This document shows positions 21,193 through 30,576 of a DNA stretch of 64,000 nucleotides, piece after piece. How positions within the stretch are numbered: position 1 is the stretch's first letter; each line of letters starts with the position of its first letter. This stretch comes from Proluteimonas luteida (GTDB lineage Bacteria > Pseudomonadota > Gammaproteobacteria > Xanthomonadales > Xanthomonadaceae), in the NCBI RefSeq assembly GCF_021191695.1, contig NZ_JAIWPT010000002.1:248001-312000 (forward strand). The letters are read 5' to 3'. A program made the position numbers and the translations under genes. The notes below the pieces were generated by a model. The model searched no databases and was not told the origin of the DNA. It saw nothing but the letters and a program-made list of their open reading frames with translations.

Positions 21193-21949
21193 GCGCACGC
21201 TGCGCCTCCTCGACGAACGCGGCGCGGCCGGCGAGCCGGCGGCACAGGAAATCGACGTAGGCCTGGCGATGGGCATCGCGATCCGCGAAGGCCGCGTCCT
21301 CGAGCCAGAGGTCGGGCACCTGGCCGACGATGCGGCGGATGGCCGCTTCGTCCAGCCGCGCCGACAGCTGCGCGTCGGCCTCGGCCAGGCGGCTGGCGAA
21401 CGGCAGCAGCACGTGGTCGGCGATGCGTGCGAACGGCGACGCGGCCATCGCGGCGGCGCTGCGCCAGTCGTGGTGGAAATACAGCGCCGCGCCATGGTCG
21501 ATCAGCCACAGCGCGCGATGCCAGACCAGCAGGTTGGTGTTGCGCGCGGTGCGGTCGACATTGCAGACGAACGCGTCGAACCAGACGATCCGCGATGCCA
21601 GGTCGGCATCGGGCGGGTCGACCGCGGGATCGAAGTTCAGTGCGCCGGGCAGGTAGTCCAGGGCGAGGTTGCAGCCGGCGCTGGCCCGGATCAGGTGCTG
21701 GATCTCGGGATCGGGCTCGGTGGCGGCCATGTCGGGATCGAGCGTCATCAGCACGATCTCGGGGATCGGCAGGCCGAGCAGCCGTGCCAGTTCACCGGCG
21801 ATCAGTTCCGCGACCAGGGCCTTGGCGCCCTGGCCGGCGCCGCGGAACTTCAGCACGTACATGCCGTCGTCGTCGGCCTCGACCACTGCCGGCATCGAGC
21901 CGCCTTCGCGCAGCGGGGTGACGTAGCGGGTGGCGGCAACGGTGCGCAT
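21176..21949 (-). CDS. HipA-like kinase family protein
   Basis: A 257-residue protein related to the short HipA-type kinases (HipA_2 group), smaller than E. coli HipA (440). Catalytic features are visible: 'NVDRTARNTNLLV' provides the catalytic Asp and metal-binding Asn, and 'LIDHGAALYF' stands in for the DFG motif. 'YVLKFRGAGQGAKALVAELIAGELARLLG' should hold the nucleotide-binding Lys and helix. No HipB antitoxin is present; instead the gene starts inside the ung stop (TGATG at 21947-21951) and overlaps the DUF3037 gene. Target and toxicity are unknown. Confidence 0.8.
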   Translation of the reverse strand: MRTVAATRYVTPLREGGSMPAVVEADDDGMYVLKFRGAGQGAKALVAELIAGELARLLGLPIPEIVLMTLDPDMAATEPDPEIQHLIRASAGCNLALDYLPGALNFDPAVDPPDADLASRIVWFDAFVCNVDRTARNTNLLVWHRALWLIDHGAALYFHHDWRSAAAMAASPFARIADHVLLPFASRLAEADAQLSARLDEAAIRRIVGQVPDLWLEDAAFADRDAHRQAYVDFLCRRLAGRAAFVEEAQRAHAGRL

Positions 21950-22650
21950 CACGGGACCAGCGCCGCACGCAGCGGCAGCGACCAGTCGATCTGCGCGCGG
22001 CCGCGCTTGCGCAGGAACGCGTTGGCCTTGGAGAAGTGGCTGCAGCCGAGGAAGCCGCGATGCGCCGACAGCGGCGAGGGATGCGTGGTCTTCAGCACGC
22101 AATGGCGCTGCGTGTCGATGACCCTGCCCTTGGCCTGGGCGTAGCTGCCCCACAGCAGGAACACGATGTCCTCGCGCTCGCGGTTGAGCACGTCGACGAC
22201 ATGGTCGGTGAAGACCTCCCAGCCGCGGCCCTGGTGCGAACCCGCCCTGCCTTCCTCGACGGTCAGCACCGCGTTGAGCAGCAGCACGCCACGCTGCGCC
22301 CACGGCATCAGGTAGCCGTGGTCGGGTCGCGGCAGGCCGAGGTCGCGCTGGATCTCCTTGAACACGTTGTCCAGCGACGGCGGGATGCGCACGTCCGGCA
22401 GTACCGAGAACGCCAGGCCATGCGCCTGCCCCGGACCGTGGTAGGGATCCTGGCCGAGGATCACCACCTTGACCTCGTCGAACGGCGTGGCGTCGAAGGC
22501 GGCGAAGATCTGCGGCAGTGGCGGATGGATGCGCGCCCCGGCGGCACGGCGCTCGCGCAGGAACGCCGACAGCGCCTGCATGTCGTCGCGCTGCAGCCAG
22601 TCGCCGACGTGGGCCTTCCACGAGGGTTCGAGCTTGATGCGGGATGTCAT
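21949..22650 (-). CDS. ung: Uracil-DNA glycosylase
   Basis: A family-1 UDG of 233 residues that removes uracil from DNA in base-excision repair. It carries the catalytic Asp68 in '[13 protein letters not shown]', '[13 protein letters not shown]', the '[12 protein letters not shown]' uracil-binding segment and the 'HPSPLS' minor-groove loop with His190. Its stop shares one base with the start of the HipA-like kinase gene, so the repair enzyme leads a three-gene unit ung-hipA-like-DUF3037. That partnership is not explained by known biology. Confidence 0.96.
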   Translation of the reverse strand: MTSRIKLEPSWKAHVGDWLQRDDMQALSAFLRERRAAGARIHPPLPQIFAAFDATPFDEVKVVILGQDPYHGPGQAHGLAFSVLPDVRIPPSLDNVFKEIQRDLGLPRPDHGYLMPWAQRGVLLLNAVLTVEEGRAGSHQGRGWEVFTDHVVDVLNREREDIVFLLWGSYAQAKGRVIDTQRHCVLKTTHPSPLSAHRGFLGCSHFSKANAFLRKRGRAQIDWSLPLRAALVP

Positions 22651-22721
22651 CGGAGGGGCCAGAGGTCAGAGGCCGGAGAACAGGGGAACGGCAGAAGCGG
22701 AGGCCGGGCCGATGGGCGGAA

Positions 22722-23594
22722 TCATACGGCCCCCGTCCCTGGCCCCTCGCCCCCGACCTCCGCCCCCTGCTGTCCCAACTGCGCCAGGCGCAGCTGGAAC
22801 AGCGCCTTGGTCGCCAGCAGGCGCTCCTCGGTCGGCTTGACCACCAGGTCATTGGCGCCGTCGCGCAACAGGCCGATCTGGTTGTCGCGGTTGCCGTCGC
22901 CGGTCATCACCAGCACCGGCAGGCGGCGCTTGCCGTAGCCGAAATCGCGGCGCACCGCCTGCAGCAGGTCGTGGCCGCTGAGATCGCCCTTCAGGTAGAC
23001 GTCGGTCAGCAGCAGGTCGGCACCGGGCGCGGCGGGCGTGTCGCGGTAGGACTCCAGGTAGGCCAGCGCGTCCTCGGCGCTGAGCACGTGGGTCACGCGC
23101 ATCTGCTGGGCTTCGAGCATGCGCCGGGTCGCCAGCGCCACCGTGCGGCTGTCCTCGACGTACAACACGTGCGCGTCGGGAATCGGCGCGGGATGCACGT
23201 AGCCGCGGATGAACTCGGCGAGCGCGCGCTGGCCCTCGGCCTTGTCGAAATGGTCGGTGATGTCCTCGGTGAAGCTGCGCGCCTCCAGGTGCGCCTGGGC
23301 ATCGCCCGAGACCACGATCACCGGCACGTAGCGCTGGCCGGCAGCCTCGCGCACCGCGCGTGCCACCTGCAGGCCGTCGCCGTCGGGCAGCACCAGCGCG
23401 GTGCTGACCAGGTCGACCGGAGCCTCGGCAAGCGCTGCGCGCGCTGCTTCGAGCCCGCCGCATTCGACCACCGCCACGTGCTGCAGCGACTCGCGCAGCA
23501 CGTCGCCGATCAGCCGGCGCACGAGCTTCGAACCGTCGACGATCATCACCCGCGGCGCATCGCTGCTGAGGTGGCGCAGATCCTGCAGGGCCAT
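22722..23594 (-). CDS. Double-receiver response regulator with a degenerate first receiver
   Basis: A 290-residue protein with two CheY-like receiver domains and no output domain. Domain 1 (about 14-130) has Ala66 where the phospho-accepting Asp should be ('DLVSTALVLPDGDG'), so it cannot be phosphorylated in the normal way. Domain 2 (about 142-270) has a full set: acidic 'VEDS', Asp198 in 'LLLTDVYL', and Lys253 in 'VVKPTE'. It follows ftsX with two bases between, so it may be transcribed with ftsEX. No histidine kinase gene is in the window. Confidence 0.85.
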   Translation of the reverse strand: MALQDLRHLSSDAPRVMIVDGSKLVRRLIGDVLRESLQHVAVVECGGLEAARAALAEAPVDLVSTALVLPDGDGLQVARAVREAAGQRYVPVIVVSGDAQAHLEARSFTEDITDHFDKAEGQRALAEFIRGYVHPAPIPDAHVLYVEDSRTVALATRRMLEAQQMRVTHVLSAEDALAYLESYRDTPAAPGADLLLTDVYLKGDLSGHDLLQAVRRDFGYGKRRLPVLVMTGDGNRDNQIGLLRDGANDLVVKPTEERLLATKALFQLRLAQLGQQGAEVGGEGPGTGAV

Positions 23595-23596
23595 GG

Positions 23597-24547
23597 TCAG
23601 GTCTCGGTCGGCCGGGTCTGGCGCAGGAAATGGCCGGTGACGATGCCGCCGCCCAGCCAACCCAGCGCGGTCGAGGCGACCAGCACGAGCGCCGCGTCCA
23701 CCGGCCCGAAGCCGCGCAGCACGAAGGTCGTGCCGTAGCTCGCGGCCAGTTCCGCCAGCGGCGCCTGCAGCGCACTGCCGGCCACGCCCAGCAGCGCCAG
23801 CGCGACCGCGCCTGCGCCGAGCCCGTACCACGCGCCCAGATACAGGAACGGACGGCGGATGAAGCCGTCGGTCGCGCCCAGCAGCTGCAGCACGCCCAGT
23901 TCCTCGCGCCGCGACTGGATGTCCAGGCGCACCGTGTTGCCGACCACCAGCAGCGCGCCCAGCCCCAGCAGCGCGGCCAGCACCCAGACCACGCGGCCGC
24001 CGAACTGCAGCCAGCCGTCGAGCCGCTGCCGCCACTGGGTGTCGTGCTGCACCAGTTCGGCCTCGGGCAGGGCGCGCAGCGCCTGCACCAGCTGCATCTC
24101 GTCGCCGGCCGGGGTCACGATCAGCACGTGCGGCAGGGGGTTCTCGTCGATCGCGTCGATCGCATCGCCGAACTCGCCGCGCTCGCGCAGTTCGGCCAGG
24201 CCCTCGTCGGGCGTGCGGTGCTCGACCGCGCCGACGTCCGCGCGGCCGCGCAGTTCGTCGGCCAGCGACCCGACCCGCGCGATCTCGACGTCCTGCACCA
24301 GGAACACGCTGATCTGGCGCGACGCATCGATGCTGCCGCCCAGCCGGGCGACGTTGCCGAGCACCAGCCACAGGCCCAGCGGCAGCGCCAGCGCGACCGC
24401 CATGACCCCGATGGTCAGCGCGGCCGACCAGGGCTTGCGGAACAGGCGGCCGAGGCTGGCCACGACGCTGTAGACATGATGGTCGACCCAGGTGCCGACC
24501 GGCGACGTTCCCGCCGCCGCGGCCGCGTTGCGCGGTGCCTCAGGCAT
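23597..24547 (-). CDS. ftsX: Cell division protein FtsX
   Basis: The membrane subunit of the ABC-like FtsEX complex, which activates peptidoglycan amidases at the division septum. The 316-residue protein has four membrane segments (about 42-65, 185-210, 235-260, 285-305). A large periplasmic domain lies between the first two, where amidase activators such as EnvC bind. The cytoplasmic N-terminus ends in 'FRKPWSAALTIGVMAVALALPLG', as usual. It overlaps ftsE by 8 bases. rpoH, which follows ftsX in many relatives, is absent here; a double-receiver protein follows instead. Confidence 0.93.
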   Translation of the reverse strand: MPEAPRNAAAAAGTSPVGTWVDHHVYSVVASLGRLFRKPWSAALTIGVMAVALALPLGLWLVLGNVARLGGSIDASRQISVFLVQDVEIARVGSLADELRGRADVGAVEHRTPDEGLAELRERGEFGDAIDAIDENPLPHVLIVTPAGDEMQLVQALRALPEAELVQHDTQWRQRLDGWLQFGGRVVWVLAALLGLGALLVVGNTVRLDIQSRREELGVLQLLGATDGFIRRPFLYLGAWYGLGAGAVALALLGVAGSALQAPLAELAASYGTTFVLRGFGPVDAALVLVASTALGWLGGGIVTGHFLRQTRPTET

Positions 24548-25229
24548 CGGCCAGGTCCTCCGGTGCGATGTCGTCGGCCAGCGTGCCGTGGTCCAGCACC
24601 AGGGTGCGTTTCTTCATCCGCTTGACCAGGCCGAGGTCGTGACTGGCGATCAGCACGCTGGTGCCGCGCCCGGGCAGTTCGGCGAACAGCGCCATGATCT
24701 CGGCCGACAGCGTCGGATCCAGGTTGCCGGTCGGCTCGTCGGCGACCAGCAGCCGCGGCTCGCCGACGATCGCGCGGGCGATGCCGACGCGCTGCTGCTC
24801 GCCGGCCGACAGCTGGCCCGGCAGCGCGCGCTCGCGGTTGCCCAGGCCCAGCCGCTCGAGCACGCTGCGCACGCGCTTGCCGATCTCGCCGCGACGCAGG
24901 CCGCGCAGGATCAGCGGCAGCGCGATGTTGTCGTACACGCTGCGGTCGGGCAGCAGCCGGTGGTCCTGGAACACCACGCCGACATCGCGGCGGTGCATCG
25001 CCACCTTGCGGCCGCGCACCTTGAGCAGGTTGCGCTCGGCGAACACCACCGCGCCGCGGCTCGGCCGCTCGGCCAGGTGGATCAGCCTGAGCAGCGTGCT
25101 CTTGCCGGCGCCGGAGTGGCCGGTGACGAACAGCATCTCGCCGGCGGCGACATCGAAACTCACTTCCGACAGGGCGACATGGCCGCCCGGATACTGCTTG
25201 CTGACATTGTCGAATCGCAGGACGCTCAT
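24540..25229 (-). CDS. ftsE: Cell division ATP-binding protein FtsE
   Basis: The ABC ATPase of FtsEX, 229 residues from ATG 25229. Walker A is 'GHSGAGKST', the signature is 'LSAGEQQRVGIARA', Walker B is 'LLVADEPTGNLD', and the switch His lies in 'IASHD'. It acts at the inner face of the membrane at the septum. 'MSVLRFDNVSKQYPGG' is the standard FtsE start; the earlier ATG 25256 is rejected. The 3' end overlaps ftsX. The rhlB gene ends 37 bases upstream. Confidence 0.95.
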   Translation of the reverse strand: MSVLRFDNVSKQYPGGHVALSEVSFDVAAGEMLFVTGHSGAGKSTLLRLIHLAERPSRGAVVFAERNLLKVRGRKVAMHRRDVGVVFQDHRLLPDRSVYDNIALPLILRGLRRGEIGKRVRSVLERLGLGNRERALPGQLSAGEQQRVGIARAIVGEPRLLVADEPTGNLDPTLSAEIMALFAELPGRGTSVLIASHDLGLVKRMKKRTLVLDHGTLADDIAPEDLADA

Positions 25230-25266
25230 GCCCGCAAGTATCGCAGATGGCGGCAACCCGCAGCCG

Positions 25267-27078
25267 TCAGTGATTCCCTTGCGGCGCCCGGGTCACCAGC
25301 TTGCGCAGGCCACGGCCGATCCGGCTCAGCAGCGACGGCTGCGCGGGATTGTCGCCGCCGACCTTGACCGGGGCGGCCTTGGCTGCGCCCGCCGCGCCGC
25401 GCGCGGCCTGTGCCGCCGGACGCGCGGCGCGCGGCTCGACCTTCACGGCATTGCCGCCGTTCGCGACCGGCGCACCATTCGTCCCGTTCGTGGCGGCCTC
25501 GGCGCCTTCGACCTTCTGGCCGCGACGCCGGCGCCGGCGCTTGCGCGGCGGACGCGACTCGTCGGGCATCGCCGCGGCGACCGCGCCCGCGGCATCGATG
25601 ACGGACGCGGGTGCCGCCGCGACGGCCGCGTCCGGCGTGGCGGCAGCTGCCGCAGTCCCGCCAGCCGCAGCATCCTCGGGACGGCGGCGCGGCTTGCGCG
25701 GGCCGCGCTCGCCGCGGCCTTCGCCACTGCCGGCCGCACGCGGGCCGCGCGAACCGGGGCCGCCGCGTCCGCCGCCGGACCGGCCACCGCCGCGGCGCGC
25801 GTCCTCGGCCGCGCGCGCCTCGCGCGCTTCGCGGAAGATCTCGCCGATGCTCTCGCCGTCGTCGTCTTCCAGCTCGACACCTTCGCGCGGCTTGCGCGGC
25901 AGCGCGGTCAGCAGTTCCTGGGTCACCGGCTCGGACGGGATCTTCTGCTCGATGTAGGCCTCGATGTCGGGCAGCGACACCGCGTAGCGTTCGCAGGCGA
26001 AACTGATCGCGTCGCCCTCGGCACCGAGGCGCGCGGTGCGGCCGATGCGGTGCACGTAGTCCTCGGCATCGAACGGCAGGTCGTAGTTGTAGACGTGGCT
26101 GACACCATCGATGTGCAGGCCGCGGGCGGCGACGTCGGTGGCGACCAGCAGTTCCAGCTGGCCGGCCTGGAACTTCTTCAGCAGGCTCTCGCGCTTCTTC
26201 TGCGGCACGTCGCCCGACAGCACGCCGACCCGGTAGCCGGCCTTGTCCAGCGCACGCGCGACGCGCTCGACGTAGACCTTGGTGTTGACGAACACCATCG
26301 TCCGCGCGCCCTCGCTGCGCGACAGCAGGCCCAGCAGCAGCGGGATCTTCTCGTCGTCGGCCGGGTAGTACATCTTCTGGCGCACGCGCGCGGCGGTGAT
26401 CGATTCGGTCTCGACGACCAGCTTCTCCGGCTCGTTCATGTGCTCGTAGGCCAGCTCCAGCACGCGGTGGCTGAGCGTGGCGCTGAACAGCAGCGTCTGG
26501 CGCGTGGTGCGCGCCGGCATGCGCCGCAGCAGGAAGCGGATGTCCTTGATGAAGCCGAGGTCGAACATGCGGTCGGCCTCGTCGAGCACGCACATCTCGC
26601 AGGCGTGCAGGCTGACGACCTTGTGCTGCTTGACGTAGTCGATCAGCCGGCCGGGCGTGGCGATGATGACGTCGGCGCCCTCCTGCAGGATCTGGCGCTG
26701 CTTGTCGTAGTCGACGCCGCCGTAGACCAGGGCGAACTTCAGGCCGAGCTGGCTGCCGAACTTGACCGCGTCCTTGTGGATCTGGATCGCCAGCTCGCGG
26801 GTCGGCGCCAGGATCAGCGCGCGCGGATCCTCGGGCTTGCGCTCGGCCAGCGCCGGCTTGGTCAGCAGGCGGTTGATCACCGCGACCAGGAACGCCAGGG
26901 TCTTGCCGGTGCCGGTCTGGGCCTGGCCGGCGACGTCGCGGCCCTCGAGAGCCAGCGGCAGGGTCAGCGCCTGGATCGGCGTGCAGCGGGTGAAGCCGGC
27001 GCCCTCGAGCCCGGCGAGCAGCGTCGGGTGCAGGTCGAAGGACGAGAAGGTGATGTCGGTTAGCGGTTTGTCGCTCAT
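25267..27078 (-). CDS. rhlB: DEAD-box RNA helicase RhlB with a long basic tail
   Basis: A 603-residue ATP-dependent RNA helicase, expected to work with the RNA degradosome. Motifs in order: '[10 protein letters not shown]', 'PTRELAIQ', 'TPGRLIDY', '[10 protein letters not shown]', 'FSATL', 'VFVNTK', '[12 protein letters not shown]' and '[10 protein letters not shown]'. The core ends near 420. The rest is a low-complexity tail rich in Arg, Gly, Ala and Pro, including '[16 protein letters not shown]', well beyond the 421 residues of E. coli RhlB. The start ATG 27078 gives '[18 protein letters not shown]', the usual RhlB start. The divergent neighbour trxA-rho matches the conserved rhlB/trxA-rho locus and supports the name. 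Confidence 0.92.
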   Translation of the reverse strand: MSDKPLTDITFSSFDLHPTLLAGLEGAGFTRCTPIQALTLPLALEGRDVAGQAQTGTGKTLAFLVAVINRLLTKPALAERKPEDPRALILAPTRELAIQIHKDAVKFGSQLGLKFALVYGGVDYDKQRQILQEGADVIIATPGRLIDYVKQHKVVSLHACEMCVLDEADRMFDLGFIKDIRFLLRRMPARTTRQTLLFSATLSHRVLELAYEHMNEPEKLVVETESITAARVRQKMYYPADDEKIPLLLGLLSRSEGARTMVFVNTKVYVERVARALDKAGYRVGVLSGDVPQKKRESLLKKFQAGQLELLVATDVAARGLHIDGVSHVYNYDLPFDAEDYVHRIGRTARLGAEGDAISFACERYAVSLPDIEAYIEQKIPSEPVTQELLTALPRKPREGVELEDDDGESIGEIFREAREARAAEDARRGGGRSGGGRGGPGSRGPRAAGSGEGRGERGPRKPRRRPEDAAAGGTAAAAATPDAAVAAAPASVIDAAGAVAAAMPDESRPPRKRRRRRRGQKVEGAEAATNGTNGAPVANGGNAVKVEPRAARPAAQAARGAAGAAKAAPVKVGGDNPAQPSLLSRIGRGLRKLVTRAPQGNH

Positions 27079-27271
27079 GCGTGGAATGTGTCCGGGCGTC
27101 GCCGCCTTGGGCGTCGCGTGCTTGCGTGGGAGGCATCCGCAACGCAGACTGCCTGGAGCGGGACGCGTGGGTCGTTCCGCGGGTGCGCCGCCTTGATTCC
27201 GGCGGACGATCCCCCATTTTACCATTCATTCCGGCGCCGCCCCAGCCGGCCCCGACCGACCGGAGAACCCC

Positions 27272-27598
27272 GTGAGCGAACGCGTCATCCATGCCACCGA
27301 TTCCGACTTCGACGCCACCGTGCTGCAGTCCGACACTCCGGTGCTGGTCGACTTCTGGGCGCCGTGGTGTGGCCCCTGCAAGATGATCGCCCCGGCGCTC
27401 GACGAGCTGGCCGGCGACTACGCGGGACGCGCCAAGGTGGTCAAGGTCGACGTCGACCAGAGCCAGGCCACCGCGCTGCGCTATCACGTCCGCTCGATCC
27501 CGATGCTGCTGCTGTTCAAGGGCGGCCAGGTCCAGGCCACCCAGATCGGCGCCGTGGGCAAGGCCGAGCTGGCGCAGATGATCGACAAGGCCCTGTAG
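27272..27598 (+). CDS. trxA: Thioredoxin
   Basis: A 108-residue thioredoxin, the main cytoplasmic disulfide reductant. The redox motif is 'FWAPWCGPCKM', the buried Asp lies in 'VLVDFWA', and the cis-Pro is in 'IRSIPMLLLF' (seen as 'RSIPML'). It starts with GTG at 27272, preceded by a GGAGAA ribosome binding site. It lies upstream of rho, as in E. coli, 193 bases from the divergent rhlB start. Confidence 0.97.
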   Translation: MSERVIHATDSDFDATVLQSDTPVLVDFWAPWCGPCKMIAPALDELAGDYAGRAKVVKVDVDQSQATALRYHVRSIPMLLLFKGGQVQATQIGAVGKAELAQMIDKAL

Positions 27599-27849
27599 CG
27601 TCCGCCGGCCTACCCGGCCCGGCGCGTCGCCCGGCGATGCGCCCCTTCGGACGGTCCTTTTCCCGCGGACCGTCATCGTCCGCCTGAACCGCTTCGTGGC
27701 GGCGCTTGCCGACCATCGTCGGCAATGCTAGGTTTGCGCCACTCCGGCGTGGAAACCGCGCGCCGCACCCATCTGGCGATACTTCCCGGTTCTGCCATCT
27801 TCCAACCTCCGCCCGGTTCCGGGCGCTCGCAGCAAGCGAGGATTTCCTC
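27599..27849 (+). promoter_or_regulatory. Long rho leader with two hairpins
   Basis: The 251 bases between trxA and the rho start hold no gene. They contain an 8-base inverted repeat GACGGTCC (27650-27657) / GGACCGTC (27667-27674) and a second, TTGCCGAC (27706-27713) / GTCGGCAA (27718-27725). A ribosome binding site, GAGGA, lies just before the TTG start. rho is known to control itself through its leader in E. coli, so these structures are candidates; no function is shown here. Confidence 0.4.
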
Positions 27850-29640
27850 TTGTCCGACAACACACCCGACACCGGCACGCCGACCGGCGACAGCGCCGTG
27901 AAGCGCGTCCGCAAACCGCGCGTTGCCAAGAAGGCCGCCGACGCGGCCCCCGCCGAAACGCCGCAGTCGCAGCTGCAACTGCCCGCGCAGGATGCGCCGC
28001 CGGCCGTCAGGCCCGCACGCGAAGCCAAGCCCGCGGATGCGAAGCCGGACGACGCCCCGCGCACGCCTCGCGAGAACGCCCCCCGCGAAAGCGCGCCCGC
28101 CGGCGCGAACGGCGGCGACGCCCCGCAGGACGGCAACCGCGACGGCAAGGGCGCACAGGGCGGCGAGCCGCCGCGCCAACAGCAGCACAACCCGAACCAG
28201 GGCCGGCAGGACAACCGCCAGCAGGACCGTCAGCAGGACCAGGGCAACCGCCGCGAGCGCTTCCGCAACAACAACCGTCGCGACCGCCCGCGTGGTGGCC
28301 GCGACGACGGCCTGCCGCAGGACGGCGGCAACGACCACGCCCAGCGCCTGCCGCCGCCGAACGTGCCCGAGGGCTTCCCGCAGTATTCGCTGAGCGACCT
28401 CAAGCGCATGCCCGCGCACAAGCTGCTCGACATCGCCGAGCAGCTGTCGATCGAGGGCGTCGCCCGCGCCCGCAAGCAGGACGTGATCTTCGCCCTGCTC
28501 AAGGTGCTGACCCGCTACGGCGAGGGCGTCGTCGCCGACGGCGTGCTGGAGATCCTGCCCGACGGCTACGGCTTCCTGCGCGCCGCCGAGGCCAGCTACC
28601 TGGCCGGCCCGGACGATGTCTACATCAGCCCGAGCCAGATCCGCCGCTTCAACCTGCGGACCGGCGACCACCTGTCGGGCCGCATCCGCTGGCCGAAGGA
28701 CGGCGAGCGCTATTTCGCCCTGTCGGTCGTCGACACCATCAACGGCGAGCCGCCGGAAGCCAGCAAGGGCAAGGTGCTGTTCGAGAACCTGACCCCGCTG
28801 TTCCCGCGCAAGCGCTTCAAGCTCGAGCGCGGCGACGGCTCCAGCGAGGACATCGCCGGCCGCATCCTCGACCTGATGGCCCCGCAGGGCAAGGGCCAGC
28901 GCGCGCTGATCGTCTCGCCGCCGAAGGCCGGCAAGACGATGATGATGCAGCAGATCGCCAGCGCCATCACCTACAACCACCCCGACGTGCACCTGATCGT
29001 GCTGCTGATCGACGAGCGCCCGGAAGAAGTGACCGAGATGCAGCGCACCGTGCGCGGCGAGGTCATCTCCTCGACGTTCGACGAGCCGGCCGCGCGCCAC
29101 GTGCAGGTCGCCGAGATGGTGATCGAGCGCGCCAAGCGCCTGGTCGAGCACAAGAAGGACGTGGTCATCCTGCTCGACTCGATCACCCGCCTGGCCCGCG
29201 CCTACAACAACGTCGTGCCGTCCAGCGGCAAGGTGCTGACCGGCGGCGTCGACGCCAACGCGCTGCACCGCCCGAAGCGCTTCTTCGGCGCCGCGCGCAA
29301 CGTCGAGGAAGGCGGCTCGCTGACCATCATCGCGACCGCGCTGGTCGACACCGGCAGCGCGATGGACAAGGTGATCTACGAGGAGTTCAAGGGCACCGGC
29401 AACTCGGAAGTGCACCTGGACCGCCGCATCACCGAGAAGCGCGTCTACCCGGCGATCAACGTCAACCAATCGGGCACGCGCCGCGAGGATTTCCTCATCG
29501 AGCCCGACCTGCTGCAGCGCATCTGGATCCTGCGCAAGCTGCTGCACCCGATGGACGAGATCGCGGCGATGGAATTCCTGCTCGACAAGATGAAGACCAC
29601 CAAGTCCAACGACGAGTTCTTCGCTTCGATGAAGCGCTGA
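27850..29640 (+). CDS. rho: Transcription termination factor Rho with a long N-terminal extension
   Basis: The hexameric RNA helicase that ends transcription. From TTG 27850 it has 596 residues, against 419 in E. coli. Residues 1-180 form a low-complexity region: first Ala/Pro/Lys-rich, then rich in Gln, Asn, Arg and Gly (about 100-160). The normal Rho domains follow: helix bundle at 180-220 ('[17 protein letters not shown]'), the RNA-binding cold-shock-like domain ('[10 protein letters not shown]'), Walker A 'PPKAGKT', and '[11 protein letters not shown]'. The TTG start is chosen because it has a good AGGA site and because longer frames run into the leader. A strong terminator follows the stop. 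Confidence 0.95.
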   Translation: MSDNTPDTGTPTGDSAVKRVRKPRVAKKAADAAPAETPQSQLQLPAQDAPPAVRPAREAKPADAKPDDAPRTPRENAPRESAPAGANGGDAPQDGNRDGKGAQGGEPPRQQQHNPNQGRQDNRQQDRQQDQGNRRERFRNNNRRDRPRGGRDDGLPQDGGNDHAQRLPPPNVPEGFPQYSLSDLKRMPAHKLLDIAEQLSIEGVARARKQDVIFALLKVLTRYGEGVVADGVLEILPDGYGFLRAAEASYLAGPDDVYISPSQIRRFNLRTGDHLSGRIRWPKDGERYFALSVVDTINGEPPEASKGKVLFENLTPLFPRKRFKLERGDGSSEDIAGRILDLMAPQGKGQRALIVSPPKAGKTMMMQQIASAITYNHPDVHLIVLLIDERPEEVTEMQRTVRGEVISSTFDEPAARHVQVAEMVIERAKRLVEHKKDVVILLDSITRLARAYNNVVPSSGKVLTGGVDANALHRPKRFFGAARNVEEGGSLTIIATALVDTGSAMDKVIYEEFKGTGNSEVHLDRRITEKRVYPAINVNQSGTRREDFLIEPDLLQRIWILRKLLHPMDEIAAMEFLLDKMKTTKSNDEFFASMKR

Positions 29641-29663
29641 GCCGACGCGGTCGACGAAACGAG

Positions 29664-29688
29664 AAGGCCCCGCATTGCGGGGCTTTTT
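29664..29688 (+). terminator. Rho-independent terminator after rho
   Basis: The stem GCCCCGC (29667-29673) and GCGGGGC (29677-29683) has an ATT loop, an A-rich left flank and a run of five T. It begins about 25 bases after the rho stop codon. Confidence 0.92.
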
Positions 29689-29720
29689 CGTTTCTCCGCC
29701 GATTCCCGAAGCCCTTGGCC

Positions 29721-29807
29721 GCAGGTCCGGGCAACGCCCGCGACACCGGGACTTCCGGCCGGCCACGTCGGCGAGCCACGCACGTCGGCCGCGTGGGGCC
29801 GACCTGC
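29721..29807. repeat. Dispersed repeat copy B (short form)
   Basis: An 87-base relative of the elements at 16635 and 47474. Its ends are GCAGGTC and GACCTGC, still complementary: compared with copy A both arms changed together (T to C on the left, A to G on the right). The inner 'CGTCGGCCGCGTGGGGCCGACCTGCG' right part is seen in pieces in the other copies. It lies right after the rho terminator. The remaining bases up to 29860 show nothing further. Confidence 0.65.
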
Positions 29808-29860
29808 GCGAGGATTGCCCGCTGACATCCCATCGCGCTCATGGCGGCTTGCAGGCACCG

Positions 29861-30574
29861 TTATCGGGGTCCCGGGCGGCCGGCCGCCGGCCATGCGCCG
29901 ACGTCGATGACCTCCGCGGCAACCGTCACCCGGACGATCGCGCTGCCGTCCCAGTGGTAGTGCAGGTGCGGCCCCTGGCGGGCCGGCGCGACGCGGTCGG
30001 GATGGAAGACCGCGATGCACTGGCCGCCGGACCGTCTGACGCTGTCGTAGACGATGCCGTCGCTGCCCGCCTCGCGCAGCGCGGCTGCCGCGCGCTGGCT
30101 GGCCGCGTAGCTGGCCGGATCGTGCAGGTCGGGCCAGCCGCCGCGGATGTCGTGGAAATCGCCGGCGATATCCGCGAGGTAGCAGCGCAGCTCGAGCACG
30201 CAGGCGGGCTCGCGCGTGTACGCGAGGAACCGGGCGCGGTGATGGACGGTCTCGGCGATCGCGGTATCGCGCTCCCGCGCCGCGTAGTAGACGCCGTAGC
30301 GGCCGTCCGCGAAGCGCGAGCCGTCGCGGTTGGGATGGGTGAAGGCCGCCATGACCGGGGTCGTGCCGGGGCCGGCGATCCGGCGCGCCGGGGGCACGAG
30401 GCTGATCTCGCCCAGTTCCTGGCGCAGGCGCGGGTTGGTCATGCCCTCGAGTTCGAACAGCGCGTCCATGTCCTGCGGATCGGCGATCGCGTCGAACACG
30501 CCCACCGGCGGAAAGCGGCTGGACACGATGCGGTGGCTCGGCCGCCACGCGACGGCGCGCACCGGTGGCGGCAT
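29861..30574 (-). CDS. RES-domain toxin of a RES/Xre toxin-antitoxin pair
   Basis: A 237-residue RES-domain protein. The family is named for conserved Arg, Glu and Ser; candidates here are Arg87 ('GSRFADGRYGVYYAA'), Glu108 ('AIAETVHH') and the Ser in 'GIVYDSVRRSGGQCIAVF'. Studied relatives (MbcT, ParT, Res) break down NAD+ or ADP-ribosylate a metabolic enzyme, and arrest growth. It lies two bases after the antitoxin gene, the usual order for this family (antitoxin first). Both genes share an upstream palindromic operator. Confidence 0.85.
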   Translation of the reverse strand: MPPPVRAVAWRPSHRIVSSRFPPVGVFDAIADPQDMDALFELEGMTNPRLRQELGEISLVPPARRIAGPGTTPVMAAFTHPNRDGSRFADGRYGVYYAARERDTAIAETVHHRARFLAYTREPACVLELRCYLADIAGDFHDIRGGWPDLHDPASYAASQRAAAALREAGSDGIVYDSVRRSGGQCIAVFHPDRVAPARQGPHLHYHWDGSAIVRVTVAAEVIDVGAWPAAGRPGPR

Positions 30575-30576
30575 CG

